A DNA stretch of 15,557 bases, from contig QNBS01000013.1 in the NCBI GenBank assembly GCA_003644175.1, positions 1 through 15,557 of the forward strand, read 5' to 3'. The stretch comes from Planctomycetota bacterium (GTDB lineage: Bacteria; Planctomycetota; Phycisphaerae; Sedimentisphaerales; Anaerohalosphaeraceae). Below the pieces are notes generated by a model that saw only the letters and a program-made list of their open reading frames with translations, did no database searches and was not told where the DNA came from. The translations under genes were made by a program, and so were the position numbers. Below, piece by piece: positions 9,001 through 15,553 of the stretch (the first letter of the stretch is position 1; every line of letters begins with the position of its first letter).

Positions 9001-10909
9001 TCGTCTGGGGGTCGTCGGGGTCCATTGCCCCAAGTATGTCGGCGGCTTCGTCGAACTGTCCCGATCCACGGTAGGCGGCGACTTGAATGCTTCTGCTTCG
9101 CTGATTGGGAGCGGTTGCCCGTTCGTAGACCTGCGCCACTGAAACGGCATTGCTCCAGTTCTTAATCCTGAGAAGCAATTCTGCGTACTCAAGCAGGAGC
9201 TGCGGCTTTGAGGGGGCGATGCCGATGATAGCGTTCCTGAGAAACTGGAGACGGCTTCCTGTTTCCGGGTGGTCCCTGAAGGCCAGGGCCAGCATATAGG
9301 ACAACCCTGCGTTGTCGCCCTGTGCAACATTGAGCTGCTCGTAAGCATAGTACATTTGCCGGATGGCCTTTTCGTTGTGTCCGCGCGCCAGATCAAGGAT
9401 TCCGGCCCACATGATTGCATGAATGTTGGTGCTGCTGCCGTACATCTGCGTGAGCTCATGAACATTTTGTTCGATCTTCGCCGCCAGTAAGCGATTCTTT
9501 TCGTCGTCGTTGTCCTGAAGGGCCTGGAGCGCCTGCTCGACATATATTCGCGCCAGGAAGGTATGCAGCGTAAGCCGATTTATCTGATTGATGTTTTTCC
9601 TTGGTCCGGAAACGTTCTGTGCATCGGGCAAGGTCAATGCCGCATTGGCGATATCGAGGGCCGCCTGAAACTGAATATCGTCGGACAGGGAGGACTTGGT
9701 ATAGTGCAGGTTGATGGCTGATAATGCATATTGGATGTTTTGATTGTCCAGCTTCATCGCGCGTTCTATTGCATCAACAGCCTTGTCGATTTGATTGCTG
9801 AATTGATAGTATCCCAAAAGAGAGGCCCATGTCGCCTGATCGCCGGATTGATAGTGTCGCCAAAGTGAGGCCCATGCCGCTTGATTGCTGAATTGATAGT
9901 ATCGCGAAAGTGAGGCCCATGCCGCAGCGCTGGAATCGAATTTGCCGGCGAGTGCCTGGAAATCCGGTTCGAGGGCCCGCACCTTCTCAATGTCGCTTTG
10001 GATCGCGTCCATTCTCATTTCAAGGAGATTGATATGGGCATGGACATTATCGGGCAACACTTCAACGGCTTTCCGGAGGACATCCTCGGCCTGCCGGGCG
10101 GCCTCTTCTGCGGCGTTGGAGTAACCGGCGGCGCTTCTGATATCGCCTCTCAAGACGATCGCTCGGGCGAGGTGCTTGTAGATATCAACATCATCGGGCG
10201 TCTGCTCCAGGAGAGTTTCAAAATCGCCGATGGCCTCATCGAGACTTGCGGCGAGATCCGTCGCCTGACCGCTTGCAGCTAATTCGAGCGAGGCCCGGGC
10301 TTTGGCTTTCAATACAAATAGATCGGGTGGCTTGTTCTGCTGCATCATGATCTGTATCAATCCGTCGCTGCCGTCGGATTCTGTGCCGGCGGCTTGTTCC
10401 TTGACCATTGACCATACCGCCGAATTGCCGACGTTTGCGCTGTCATAGAAATAGCGCAGGAGTTCCATCCTGGCGGTGACGTTTACCGGATCGAAACGGG
10501 TTACGGAATACCACACCCGGACGATCTTTTCCCAGTTGGGCGTGTAGAATTCATTATTAGTATTGCGGTAAAGATCGGCAAGCTCAAAAAGGATCTCGAT
10601 CTTACGTGCGTCATCCTTTGCGTACGCGACGGCACGGCCGTATTTGCCAAAGACATAGGCGTAGGCCTGGCGACCCGCCTCCAGGAGTTCTTCTGTTTCC
10701 TGCTGCCGATCGGGGTCCGTCAGCATCTGTCGGTACTGAGTCAGTTGAGTTTCAATTTCGCTGAGGCGCTTGTTCGCCAGGCTAAGGAGTTTGTCGGGAT
10801 CCCTTCCCGCCTGCCACCGCTGGAAGACGGCTGCTGCTGCGACGGCAAGAACAGCCAGGATAATTATGCCTGATATTGCGATTTTCTTGTTTAACTTTTT
10901 CTTTGCCAT
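6020..10909 (-). CDS. Giant membrane-anchored TPR-repeat protein of the exosortase/EPS cluster
   Basis: This protein of 1629 residues has a basic N-terminus (MAKKKLNKK), one transmembrane segment at about 10-28, and then TPR-like helical hairpins over almost its whole length. Typical TPR signatures recur, for example YAQAADEYKKALDVAPDDEQA and DLAVQYYHKALEKYGND. With one N-terminal anchor, the TPR solenoid most likely lies in the periplasm and acts as a scaffold for the polysaccharide or protein-sorting machinery (inference). The ATG at 10907-10909 is chosen because AGGAAA lies just upstream and the transmembrane segment begins right after it. The frame stays open for 59 more codons, but these overlap the EpsI gene and look like no signal sequence. 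The PEP-CTERM-associated TPR protein PrsT is a likely relative by context but is much shorter, around 900 residues. A 45-bp triplication lies in residues 329-373. The start is 46 bases after the EpsI stop. Confidence 0.88.
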   Translation of the reverse strand: MAKKKLNKKIAISGIIILAVLAVAAAAVFQRWQAGRDPDKLLSLANKRLSEIETQLTQYRQMLTDPDRQQETEELLEAGRQAYAYVFGKYGRAVAYAKDDARKIEILFELADLYRNTNNEFYTPNWEKIVRVWYSVTRFDPVNVTARMELLRYFYDSANVGNSAVWSMVKEQAAGTESDGSDGLIQIMMQQNKPPDLFVLKAKARASLELAASGQATDLAASLDEAIGDFETLLEQTPDDVDIYKHLARAIVLRGDIRSAAGYSNAAEEAARQAEDVLRKAVEVLPDNVHAHINLLEMRMDAIQSDIEKVRALEPDFQALAGKFDSSAAAWASLSRYYQFSNQAAWASLWRHYQSGDQATWASLLGYYQFSNQIDKAVDAIERAMKLDNQNIQYALSAINLHYTKSSLSDDIQFQAALDIANAALTLPDAQNVSGPRKNINQINRLTLHTFLARIYVEQALQALQDNDDEKNRLLAAKIEQNVHELTQMYGSSTNIHAIMWAGILDLARGHNEKAIRQMYYAYEQLNVAQGDNAGLSYMLALAFRDHPETGSRLQFLRNAIIGIAPSKPQLLLEYAELLLRIKNWSNAVSVAQVYERATAPNQRSRSIQVAAYRGSGQFDEAADILGAMDPDDPQTKRLRLSLVHARAIRMTQLQTQNPLTSEQQEQLDQYRRQRAEMLDELIGTHPEEVRLSIVRAVCENYLTQNKPDRAKVLVEKYLAHNADNLNALIFQRSLLEPDPLNIPSDRFNEITLEVTSEISDPRQRAVSLGRHYRLLGRYAQAADEYKKALDVAPDDEQAINGLFDMALLGEQKDFELAEQMAQKVRQNNLDGCEGNFYLAMLSFARADYNQALERVQMCLKSKPVFARAYYLRSRINNAIGNFDEAIKDARTAAEMNPLDITIARQRVLVLHERNKRLNHDLSTEQQQETEQALRAAIALNTNDWNLQSLYAQYRSNRQPDEALARFQFLQEQAPNVTNHLLLANLAMKMSRNEPDDKKEAGLLEMAGSAYEKAFALEPDNKTVQHQYSEFLRLTGRQDEAETILAGKDDVLWQFYVRDSRYEKAARVLDKLHKQDPKDLTVLRGLASVARLTGDKDGIRTYCEQILDIENTVDNQLFQIEMYLDAGLMKEAELKLAAFTERNPQELRGRMLNARVAMFRGQLDKALVLVNRILEIDGENAAAWRLRGNINRRRRDYTQAVSDLQKSKEISPNAAISLELADAYRQTKKIAAAIGELRSAISDPGAPARLRTTLEELYKEARQKNALRTFYDECIAKYPDLELWYYRAAQFYFGEKNLRKAEELLKQAWAIAEKAEKIDESSTAIFGFYLDVLLIQGQYQNVLNFASKYIDTPGLGSIAYAQMGQSHAKMGNRDLAVQYYHKALEKYGNDDAPIISTVRNMTQTVGAAEVDKWVASKLQAAPDSVVANIVAFYLAQENEQYNKALRHIEKCMAAATPSESTYARYSMFKAETLVKAYVKTSDKNYLLQAIEQYQKMLDDQPNNLQMLNNLAYLLAENNEQLDKAEEYGARAHTGAPNNPNLMDTYAYTLCKNGKFTKAEELLQSAIQLYEVNNTAVPWDVYRHLGMAQEGLERNELAAASYQQAIEIGGDTITPKDKDRLTQAIERVSR
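9791..9925 (-). repeat. Three tandem 45-bp repeats inside the TPR gene
   Basis: Units at 9791-9835, 9836-9880 and 9881-9925 each encode 15 residues of the form A-[AT]-WASL-x-x-[YH]-YQ-x-x-[ND]-Q, residues 329-373 of the protein. The first and third units differ at about four of 45 bases; the middle one is more diverged. All keep the reading frame. A TPR motif is 34 residues long, so a 15-residue unit adds single helices rather than whole hairpins, which would disturb the solenoid register at this point. The high DNA similarity implies recent slippage or unequal recombination. Confidence 0.92.
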
Positions 10910-10955
10910 TTCTTTTCCTGTCAACGCTTTATAAAACCCAATAACTACTTGAACT

Positions 10956-11792
10956 TCATTGAGAATCTGCAATCGGACCGGCGGGGGACTGTTCGGACTG
11001 ATTTGCCTTTTCCCAGTCGGGCCAGTGTTCGGTTTCGAGCAGCGGCAAGAGCACAGAGATGAGTTTTTCGCTTGCGCTGAGGACATCGGCCTTGTTGCCG
11101 TAGATCATACCGCCCGAGCCGACTCCATAAAACTTCCATTCGACTTTCGAAAAGTATGAGTATGTTCCAAAAAGATTTTCGCCCATGACTGCCCTTACAC
11201 CGGTGCGGCTGCTGGCGAATTTGCCGTTGGCTTTGAAAAAGTACATCACACCGTATTTCAGATCGGACACCCAGATATTGCCGTTCTTCCTGGAAAAGAT
11301 CAGATATCTGGCGCCGAGTTCGGGTTTGCCGCTGTTTGTCCTGAGCCCCGCGACTTGTGCCGGGTCGAGGTCGAGCGACAGTGTAACCGCCTGACGTGAA
11401 AACAGTTGATTGCCGGCGCCGGTGAAGCATTCTTCCGGCACGTGGGGCACCCTGTCGGGGTCGCCGGTGTAATAGGTGATAAAGAGCGAACAATATCGCG
11501 TGGGACTCAGGGCCTCGGCCTCGGTGTCCTCGAGTTCCCACTGAATGTAATCTTCGGTGCCGAGGGCTTCGAGTACGTCGTGGTTGCCTATTTTTGCCTT
11601 GCGCCTGACTCGGTAGGGGGCCAGCTTGCTTTCATCCAGATCATCAAGCGGTTTGCGCAGCGGTATGGCCAGCTTCTTGAACTTTGCACCCGACCAGTCA
11701 ATGGCGGCCTCCTTGAATCCCGCCGCCAGCACCAGCACGGCCAGGCAGATGAGAAAAGGAAGCTGGATATATGGCTTAATGATCTTATTCAT
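10956..11792 (-). CDS. EpsI-type exosortase-associated protein (DUF3485)
   Basis: This 278-residue protein has an N-terminal transmembrane or signal segment at about 11-28. The EpsI/DUF3485 hallmark is seen in TYYTGDPDRVPHVPEECFTG (106-125), with H117, P119 and C122 of the HxPxxC motif. In many family members a Gly-Trp follows; here the sequence reads AGNQ, so that Trp is absent. EpsI proteins occur either as a C-terminal extension of exosortase or as a separate gene next to it; they act at the periplasmic face of the inner membrane, but their exact function is not settled. The gene begins 34 bases after the exosortase stop, with AGGG five bases before the ATG, and is followed by the TPR gene. 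The C-terminus is Ser/Pro/Glu-rich. The family call rests on the motif and on the neighbouring exosortase. Confidence 0.85.
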   Translation of the reverse strand: MNKIIKPYIQLPFLICLAVLVLAAGFKEAAIDWSGAKFKKLAIPLRKPLDDLDESKLAPYRVRRKAKIGNHDVLEALGTEDYIQWELEDTEAEALSPTRYCSLFITYYTGDPDRVPHVPEECFTGAGNQLFSRQAVTLSLDLDPAQVAGLRTNSGKPELGARYLIFSRKNGNIWVSDLKYGVMYFFKANGKFASSRTGVRAVMGENLFGTYSYFSKVEWKFYGVGSGGMIYGNKADVLSASEKLISVLLPLLETEHWPDWEKANQSEQSPAGPIADSQ

Positions 11793-11826
11793 AATTACCC
11801 TGATAGCGCCTTTGCCTCACACATGT

Positions 11827-12780
11827 TCAGTTTCTTCGGCGTACAATAACATTTTTCTGCATCTGAGCCTCGTCGACGAACAGATTGGACATGAACCACG
11901 CAAGGCCGCCGTACAATCCAAAAGCAAGAGGCAGCATGCCCATGCCCAACAGATCGTGGTATAACCCTTGAGCATATTTGGGGTCCCCGAGAACATATAT
12001 AAAGCCGGTAACGGTGACGCGAACGACGTTGCAAAGTATGGCTATCGGTATGGTGCTCGCCAGCAGCACCAGTCGCTGCCAGACAGGTCGATAATGCAGG
12101 TACGCCATGGCGACGCCCAGAGCAAGGAACGCCATCAAAAGGCGCATTCCGCTGCAGGCTTCTGCGACGTCCAGGGGCGGGTCCATCTGCTTGCCGTTGT
12201 AGATTACATCAATGACCACGCCGCCCGCCGTTGCTTCCAGGCCGCGAACCATACTCAGCAGAGCCGACGCTATCCTGGCTGCAAACATTCGCATCGGTAT
12301 GGTCAAACCAGTGTAAACCCTGTCGGGCAGTTTTACGGCGAATACCAGATATATGATCGGCAGCCAGGTGTATTGCACGAGCTCCCAGCCTCCCAGAAAC
12401 AGCACCGTGGCGCCGATTGCCGCTATCAGAGTCAGCGGCTGGAAGTAGCCAATGTGAAAGTAGACGACATTGAGGGTGTAAAAGATAAAACAGCCGATAA
12501 GCAGCACCAGACCGAGATAACTGACCTTCGGTTTCAATGTTACAATATCCCGGGTATGCCGACTAAGAAAGTACAGGCTAAACAGCGGAATCAGGAAGCC
12601 GTGCGACCAGCTCGGATCAGTTGCCCATCGATATACGACGTTGTCGATTTCAAGGCGGAAAAACCACCACAGAAGAAGCGCAATGAGGGTGATCTTGACG
12701 TATACACTCGGATCAAGCGAACGCCAACCAATCCTCTCTTCTTCCGCAACCTTGTTGCAGGTTGCCATACCATCACTCAT
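11827..12780 (-). CDS. Exosortase (multi-pass membrane transpeptidase/protease)
   Basis: This 317-residue protein has around eight hydrophobic segments and the exosortase catalytic pattern: Cys209 in AEACSGMR, Arg254 in CNVVRV and His275 in GLYHDLLG, with Arg213 next to the Cys site. Exosortases are inner-membrane enzymes thought to recognise a C-terminal PEP-CTERM-like sorting signal and cleave or transfer the protein to the cell surface, typically in species making exopolysaccharide. The EpsI partner is encoded separately directly downstream, and no EpsI domain is fused to the C-terminus, which ends in a short basic tail. The ATG at 12778-12780 lies 31 bases after the OPX stop and has no clear Shine-Dalgarno sequence. 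M5 is an alternative, and the start lies in an 11-bp tandem repeat. The subtype is not assigned. No substrate with a PEP-CTERM tail is visible in this window. Confidence 0.93.
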   Translation of the reverse strand: MSDGMATCNKVAEEERIGWRSLDPSVYVKITLIALLLWWFFRLEIDNVVYRWATDPSWSHGFLIPLFSLYFLSRHTRDIVTLKPKVSYLGLVLLIGCFIFYTLNVVYFHIGYFQPLTLIAAIGATVLFLGGWELVQYTWLPIIYLVFAVKLPDRVYTGLTIPMRMFAARIASALLSMVRGLEATAGGVVIDVIYNGKQMDPPLDVAEACSGMRLLMAFLALGVAMAYLHYRPVWQRLVLLASTIPIAILCNVVRVTVTGFIYVLGDPKYAQGLYHDLLGMGMLPLAFGLYGGLAWFMSNLFVDEAQMQKNVIVRRRN

Positions 12781-12792
12781 ACATCACTCATA
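12771..12792. repeat. 11-bp perfect tandem repeat over the exosortase start
   Basis: CATCACTCATA occurs twice in direct tandem (12771-12781 and 12782-12792). On the minus strand each copy carries ATGAGTGATG. The second copy in reading direction supplies the presumed start codon, and the upstream copy supplies a similar ATG shifted by 11 bases, hence in another frame. Confidence 0.85.
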
Positions 12793-12811
12793 CATTGCTC
12801 AAACCGAGCGG

Positions 12812-14506
12812 TTAAAAAATACTGTCGAACGAAACGTGTCCTGGGAACGGATCATTGCCCAGATCGCGGTTTGCGAAATTACGGTCATAAATGAATCCGA
12901 ATCCATACGTGGCCCGGAAGGCGTTTCTCAGCACCGCCTGCCATCGGCTTATGCCGTGCGTGCCCACGTTTATCAGATCAAAGGGTTTTATGAAAAAGTC
13001 GGGCTGTTGTCCCTTGGCGATCTTGTCGAGGTCGACCATAACGGTCTCTTCCTGCATGAGGCCTGCCTTGTTCGTTCCTATGCGACGCACGACTTCCACC
13101 TTCTTGGGCCAGGCTAACGGTCCGAGCCCGCCGGCCATGGCGATAGCCATCTTGAGGGTTATTGGGCGTCCGGTGAGATTGATCAGACCGCGATTGTTGA
13201 CATTGCCCATCACCCAGAACTCGCCGATTATGTCAACGGGAACGGAGATTCGGTCGCCCGGGCGAATAATGATGTCATAACGAGGGTCGCCGCTTTTGAG
13301 GCGATCTACCGGTATCCTAATGACGCGCGTCCTGACGGCCCCGCGGCCAACCTGCCCCCAGCCGTACTCCCCGGCGGCGGGCTCCTGCAAAGTTAGGGCG
13401 TCCGGGCCGACCTGCCGGCTCGGCTCAGTGGAGGCCACTTCAGGCGGCGTAACGGGCGCGACGCCGCCGACACGCATGGGAATCCATTTGCCGTCTTCAA
13501 AGACCCACTCTACGCGAGCGATGTCCGTTGGCTCAGGTGTATCCTCGTCAACGCCGACGGCCTCATCCGTCCGGACCGGCGACTCTTTCTCCATCCGAAG
13601 CTCCAGGGGCAGAGCCATTTCTTCGAGTTCTTCTTCGGTCGCCAACTCGGTGGCGGCGATGAGGATGCCGCCTTTGTTCTGCAAGTTGCCGGCGTAAGGC
13701 TTAATAAGCTCAAGCATATCTTCTTCACGGATCTCGGGTCTCTTTTTCGTATCCTCGGGTTCGATGGGCTCGAAATGGATACCGCCGACATCAACCTTGT
13801 CGGGCGGCGCCTTGCCGACAGCCTGTTCGGGGTAGACGGCTTTCGAAGCAATCGCCGGCTGGACCGGCTGCTCGGTTACGGGAACATCGCGCGAGACGTA
13901 GATGTAGCTTACATTAAACTGACCGACATCGCCGGCGAGTGCAATGGCGTCGGTGAGGCGGAATGTGTACCGCGGGATGGAAAACCTGCCGGACTGGGTG
14001 ACGCCCTGGCCGTATATGGAGAATATGCGGCTCTCCGACTGAATGAGCACTACGGTAACCGAGGGGTCTTTGAGGATGCCGGGAGAGAGAATGTCTTTGA
14101 TTTCCTCTTCGAGCTTGACTTCGGTAAGGCCGGCGGCGTGTATCAGACCGACGTCGGGAATCGAAATTTGACCTGACTCGGTTACGACATAGTCGTTGAC
14201 GAAAGGGATGCCCTCCTGGCGCAACTCGTAAATGGATATGCGCACGACATCGCCGGCGCCGAGGACGTAGTCACGCTCGTAGTCGATGAGGTCGGCAGGT
14301 TTGGGGGCTTCTGCGCCCGCGTAAGTGGGATCGGGCTCATCAGCGACACCCAGCGAGTCGAGTATGACATTGACGACAGGGACCGGACGGAAACGACCTG
14401 TCTGGGTCGGATCGAGGATATCGTCGGCGCAGCCGACACAGAACACTATCAGCAATGACAATGTCAGTCCATACAATGCAGCCTTCAATGCAGTCATCGC
14501 AGTCAT
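12812..14506 (-). CDS. Outer-membrane polysaccharide export lipoprotein (OPX/Wza family) with long insert
   Basis: This 564-residue protein has a signal peptide ending in a lipoprotein-like site (VFCVGC, C26; position -3 is Cys rather than Leu, so the lipobox is imperfect). The polysaccharide export domain starts at about 77 (RDYVLGAGDVVRISIYE) and a first SLBB-like domain spans about 160-206. A long acidic, Pro-rich region follows at about 207-385, and a second SLBB-like domain at about 410-475 (IIRPGDRISVP, VMGNVNNRGLINL, AIAMAGGLG), with a last repeat FFIKPFDLINVG (504-515). OPX proteins form the channel that carries polysaccharide across the periplasm and outer membrane, working with a Wzz/BY-kinase such as the one encoded downstream. 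Typical Wza-like proteins have about 350-380 residues; the excess is mainly the linker. The ATG follows GGTGA (14513-14517) by six bases. This is the first gene of the cluster, after a long gene-free leader. Confidence 0.9.
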   Translation of the reverse strand: MTAMTALKAALYGLTLSLLIVFCVGCADDILDPTQTGRFRPVPVVNVILDSLGVADEPDPTYAGAEAPKPADLIDYERDYVLGAGDVVRISIYELRQEGIPFVNDYVVTESGQISIPDVGLIHAAGLTEVKLEEEIKDILSPGILKDPSVTVVLIQSESRIFSIYGQGVTQSGRFSIPRYTFRLTDAIALAGDVGQFNVSYIYVSRDVPVTEQPVQPAIASKAVYPEQAVGKAPPDKVDVGGIHFEPIEPEDTKKRPEIREEDMLELIKPYAGNLQNKGGILIAATELATEEELEEMALPLELRMEKESPVRTDEAVGVDEDTPEPTDIARVEWVFEDGKWIPMRVGGVAPVTPPEVASTEPSRQVGPDALTLQEPAAGEYGWGQVGRGAVRTRVIRIPVDRLKSGDPRYDIIIRPGDRISVPVDIIGEFWVMGNVNNRGLINLTGRPITLKMAIAMAGGLGPLAWPKKVEVVRRIGTNKAGLMQEETVMVDLDKIAKGQQPDFFIKPFDLINVGTHGISRWQAVLRNAFRATYGFGFIYDRNFANRDLGNDPFPGHVSFDSIF

Positions 14507-14770
14507 CTTTCTTCACCCATAAAACAATACCTGTAATGTTGAACCTGCCTCGGATACCCGGCTGCAACCGCGGCCGGCACTTTCCATGTCAACCGGCGTT
14601 TTTCATCCTGTTAACGCGTATCCTTCCGGACGGCTCGCGCCTGGAATAAGCGCAGACAGAACCACAATTCTATCTGATTCTTCGGTCTGCAGAAGACATT
14701 GCTTAACCTTTTTCCACGCGGCGATGCTGACCTTAGGGAGATTTATGTACACCCTCACCGCCATGCGAAA

Positions 14771-14908
14771 TTATCGGACACTGCAAATCCGTCACAGAAG
14801 CCTGCCGCTTCGTCGTGCGACACGGAGCTATCCGTGTGGCGTCAAAGCCGATAAAACACAACCTCGCGACATAAGTACTTGTGGCTGCATTGCTTAGGGG
14901 ACGGATTT
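14771..14908 (-). other. Possible structured leader with pseudoknot-like pairings
   Basis: In minus-strand order there is AAATCCGTC (14900-14908), TTATCGG (14848-14854), a 7-bp hairpin with a 4-base loop (14820-14837), GACGGATTT (14785-14793) and CCGATAA (14771-14777). The first and fourth segments are perfect complements, and so are the second and fifth, so the two pairings cross as in a pseudoknot. A single 9-bp match in a region this long could be chance; the combination with the local hairpin is suggestive only. Confidence 0.3.
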
Positions 14909-14928
14909 CCCGGCGCATACCGCCCAAC

Positions 14929-14958
14929 AATATAGGCGCATGCCAATTCTACTGTCAG
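14929..14958 (-). promoter_or_regulatory. Putative sigma70-type promoter for the exopolysaccharide cluster
   Basis: On the minus strand CTGACA (14953-14958) and TATATT (14929-14934) are separated by 18 bases. It lies just beyond the infC stem-loop, as expected for the promoter of the next unit. The predicted start near 14922 gives a leader of about 415 bases. No better pair was seen nearer the OPX gene. Confidence 0.45.
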
Positions 14959-14996
14959 CCGCCGGATTTGTTCGACTTGAGAAACGTCAAAGGAAC

Positions 14997-15031
14997 GGCT
15001 CATCCGCAAAATCCTATAAACCGGATAAGCC
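14997..15031 (-). terminator. Stem-loop directly after infC, possible terminator
   Basis: On the minus strand GGCTTATCCG (15022-15031) pairs with CGGATGAGCC (14997-15006), a 10-bp stem with one G-U pair and a 15-base loop, beginning directly after the infC stop codon. The following bases (GTTCCTTTGACGTTTC) are only moderately T-rich, so termination may be weak or the hairpin may mainly stabilise the infC mRNA. Confidence 0.5.
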
Positions 15032-15541
15032 CTATTTAGGCGCCATAACCATTGTCATTCGCCGGCCAAGTTTCTTGGGTTCCCGCTCTATTTTCCCCAC
15101 ACCTTCGAGGGTCTCGAGTATCTCGTTGAACATCTCAAAACCGTGGTCAAGGTGCATCATCTCACGGCCGCGGAACATGATGGTGAACTGAACTTTGTGC
15201 CCCTTTTCGAGAAATTTGGAGGCGTGATTTACTTTGATGGCGCGGTCATGGTCGTCAATTTTCGGTCTGAGACGGATTTCCTTGAGCGTGACCGAATGCT
15301 GCTTCTTCTGGTTCTGCTTCGTCTTCCTCTTCTGTGCATACAGCCATTTGCCGAAGTCCATGATCCGGCAGACGGGCGGCTCGGCGTTGGGCGAGACTTC
15401 CACCAGGTCCAGGCTTGCCTCTCGCGCCATCGCCAGCGCCTCATGTGTTTCAACTATACCTATCTGATTGTTTGATTCGTCAATCAGCCGAACAGGGCTG
15501 ACGCGAATTCGGTCATTTACTCTGAATTGCTGCTTACTGAT
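15032..15541 (-). CDS. infC: Translation initiation factor IF3, AUC start
   Basis: This is IF3, which binds the 30S subunit, checks start codon and initiator tRNA pairing and prevents premature subunit joining. The gene gives 169 residues with the N-terminal domain (FRVNDRIRVSPVRLIDE, then QIGIVETHEAL), the linker and core EVSPNAEPPVCRIMDFGK (about 49-66), and the C-terminal domain including FRGREM and the end MVMAPK. The first ATG (15428-15430) would remove the first 37 residues, which align well with known IF3. In frame upstream there is no ATG, GTG or TTG before a TAA stop at 15545-15547; the only suitable start is ATC at 15539-15541, preceded by AAGGTGA at proper spacing. Rare AUU/AUC-type starts are well known for infC and underlie its autorepression. 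The encoded protein is near the usual length (E. coli 180). Confidence 0.95.
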   Translation of the reverse strand: MSKQQFRVNDRIRVSPVRLIDESNNQIGIVETHEALAMAREASLDLVEVSPNAEPPVCRIMDFGKWLYAQKRKTKQNQKKQHSVTLKEIRLRPKIDDHDRAIKVNHASKFLEKGHKVQFTIMFRGREMMHLDHGFEMFNEILETLEGVGKIEREPKKLGRRMTMVMAPK

Positions 15542-15547
15542 CGCTTA

Positions 15548-15553
15548 TCACCT
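15548..15553 (-). promoter_or_regulatory. Shine-Dalgarno AGGTGA that fixes the infC AUC start
   Basis: The minus strand reads AGGTGA, then TAAGCG, then the ATC start codon, giving a six-base spacer. The in-frame TAA within this spacer excludes any start further upstream. The same GGTGA core with a six-base spacer precedes the OPX gene. Confidence 0.8.

Larger units (their letters stand above)
14507..15031 (-). other. 525-base gene-free region between infC and the export gene
   Basis: No convincing protein gene is seen on either strand; the short open frames resemble no known protein. In the minus direction it holds a stem-loop right behind the infC stop, a promoter-like pair around 14929-14958, and then about 415 bases of possible untranslated leader before the OPX gene. 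The ribosomal protein genes rpmI and rplT, which often follow infC, are not here. The leader has several complementary segments and could be structured, but I do not recognise a known riboswitch class such as the c-di-GMP-I aptamer. Confidence 0.7.

Noticed and set aside
10910..11086. 59-codon N-terminal extension of the TPR protein
   Set aside because: It overlaps the end of the EpsI gene, has no signal-like character, and a good ribosome binding site and transmembrane start sit at the downstream ATG (10909).
11968..12894. 308-codon plus-strand open frame opposite the exosortase
   Set aside because: It is rich in Gln, His and Arg, has no domain-like pattern and mirrors the hydrophobic exosortase codons.
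14587..14592. Perfect TTGACA on the minus strand close to the OPX gene
   Set aside because: No TATAAT-like hexamer lies 15-20 bases downstream, so the pair near 14929-14958 is preferred.
14621..14631. GTCCGGAAGGA on the minus strand, reminiscent of the SRP RNA loop
   Set aside because: The flanking conserved AGCAGCC and the helix 8 pairing are missing, so it is not a signal recognition particle RNA.
14733..14930. 65-codon minus-strand open frame in the leader region
   Set aside because: It has no ribosome binding site of note, no resemblance to L35 or other small proteins, and is of a length expected by chance.
15032..15430. infC starting at the first ATG
   Set aside because: It would drop 37 residues that match the conserved IF3 N-terminal domain and has no matching Shine-Dalgarno evidence comparable to the ATC start.
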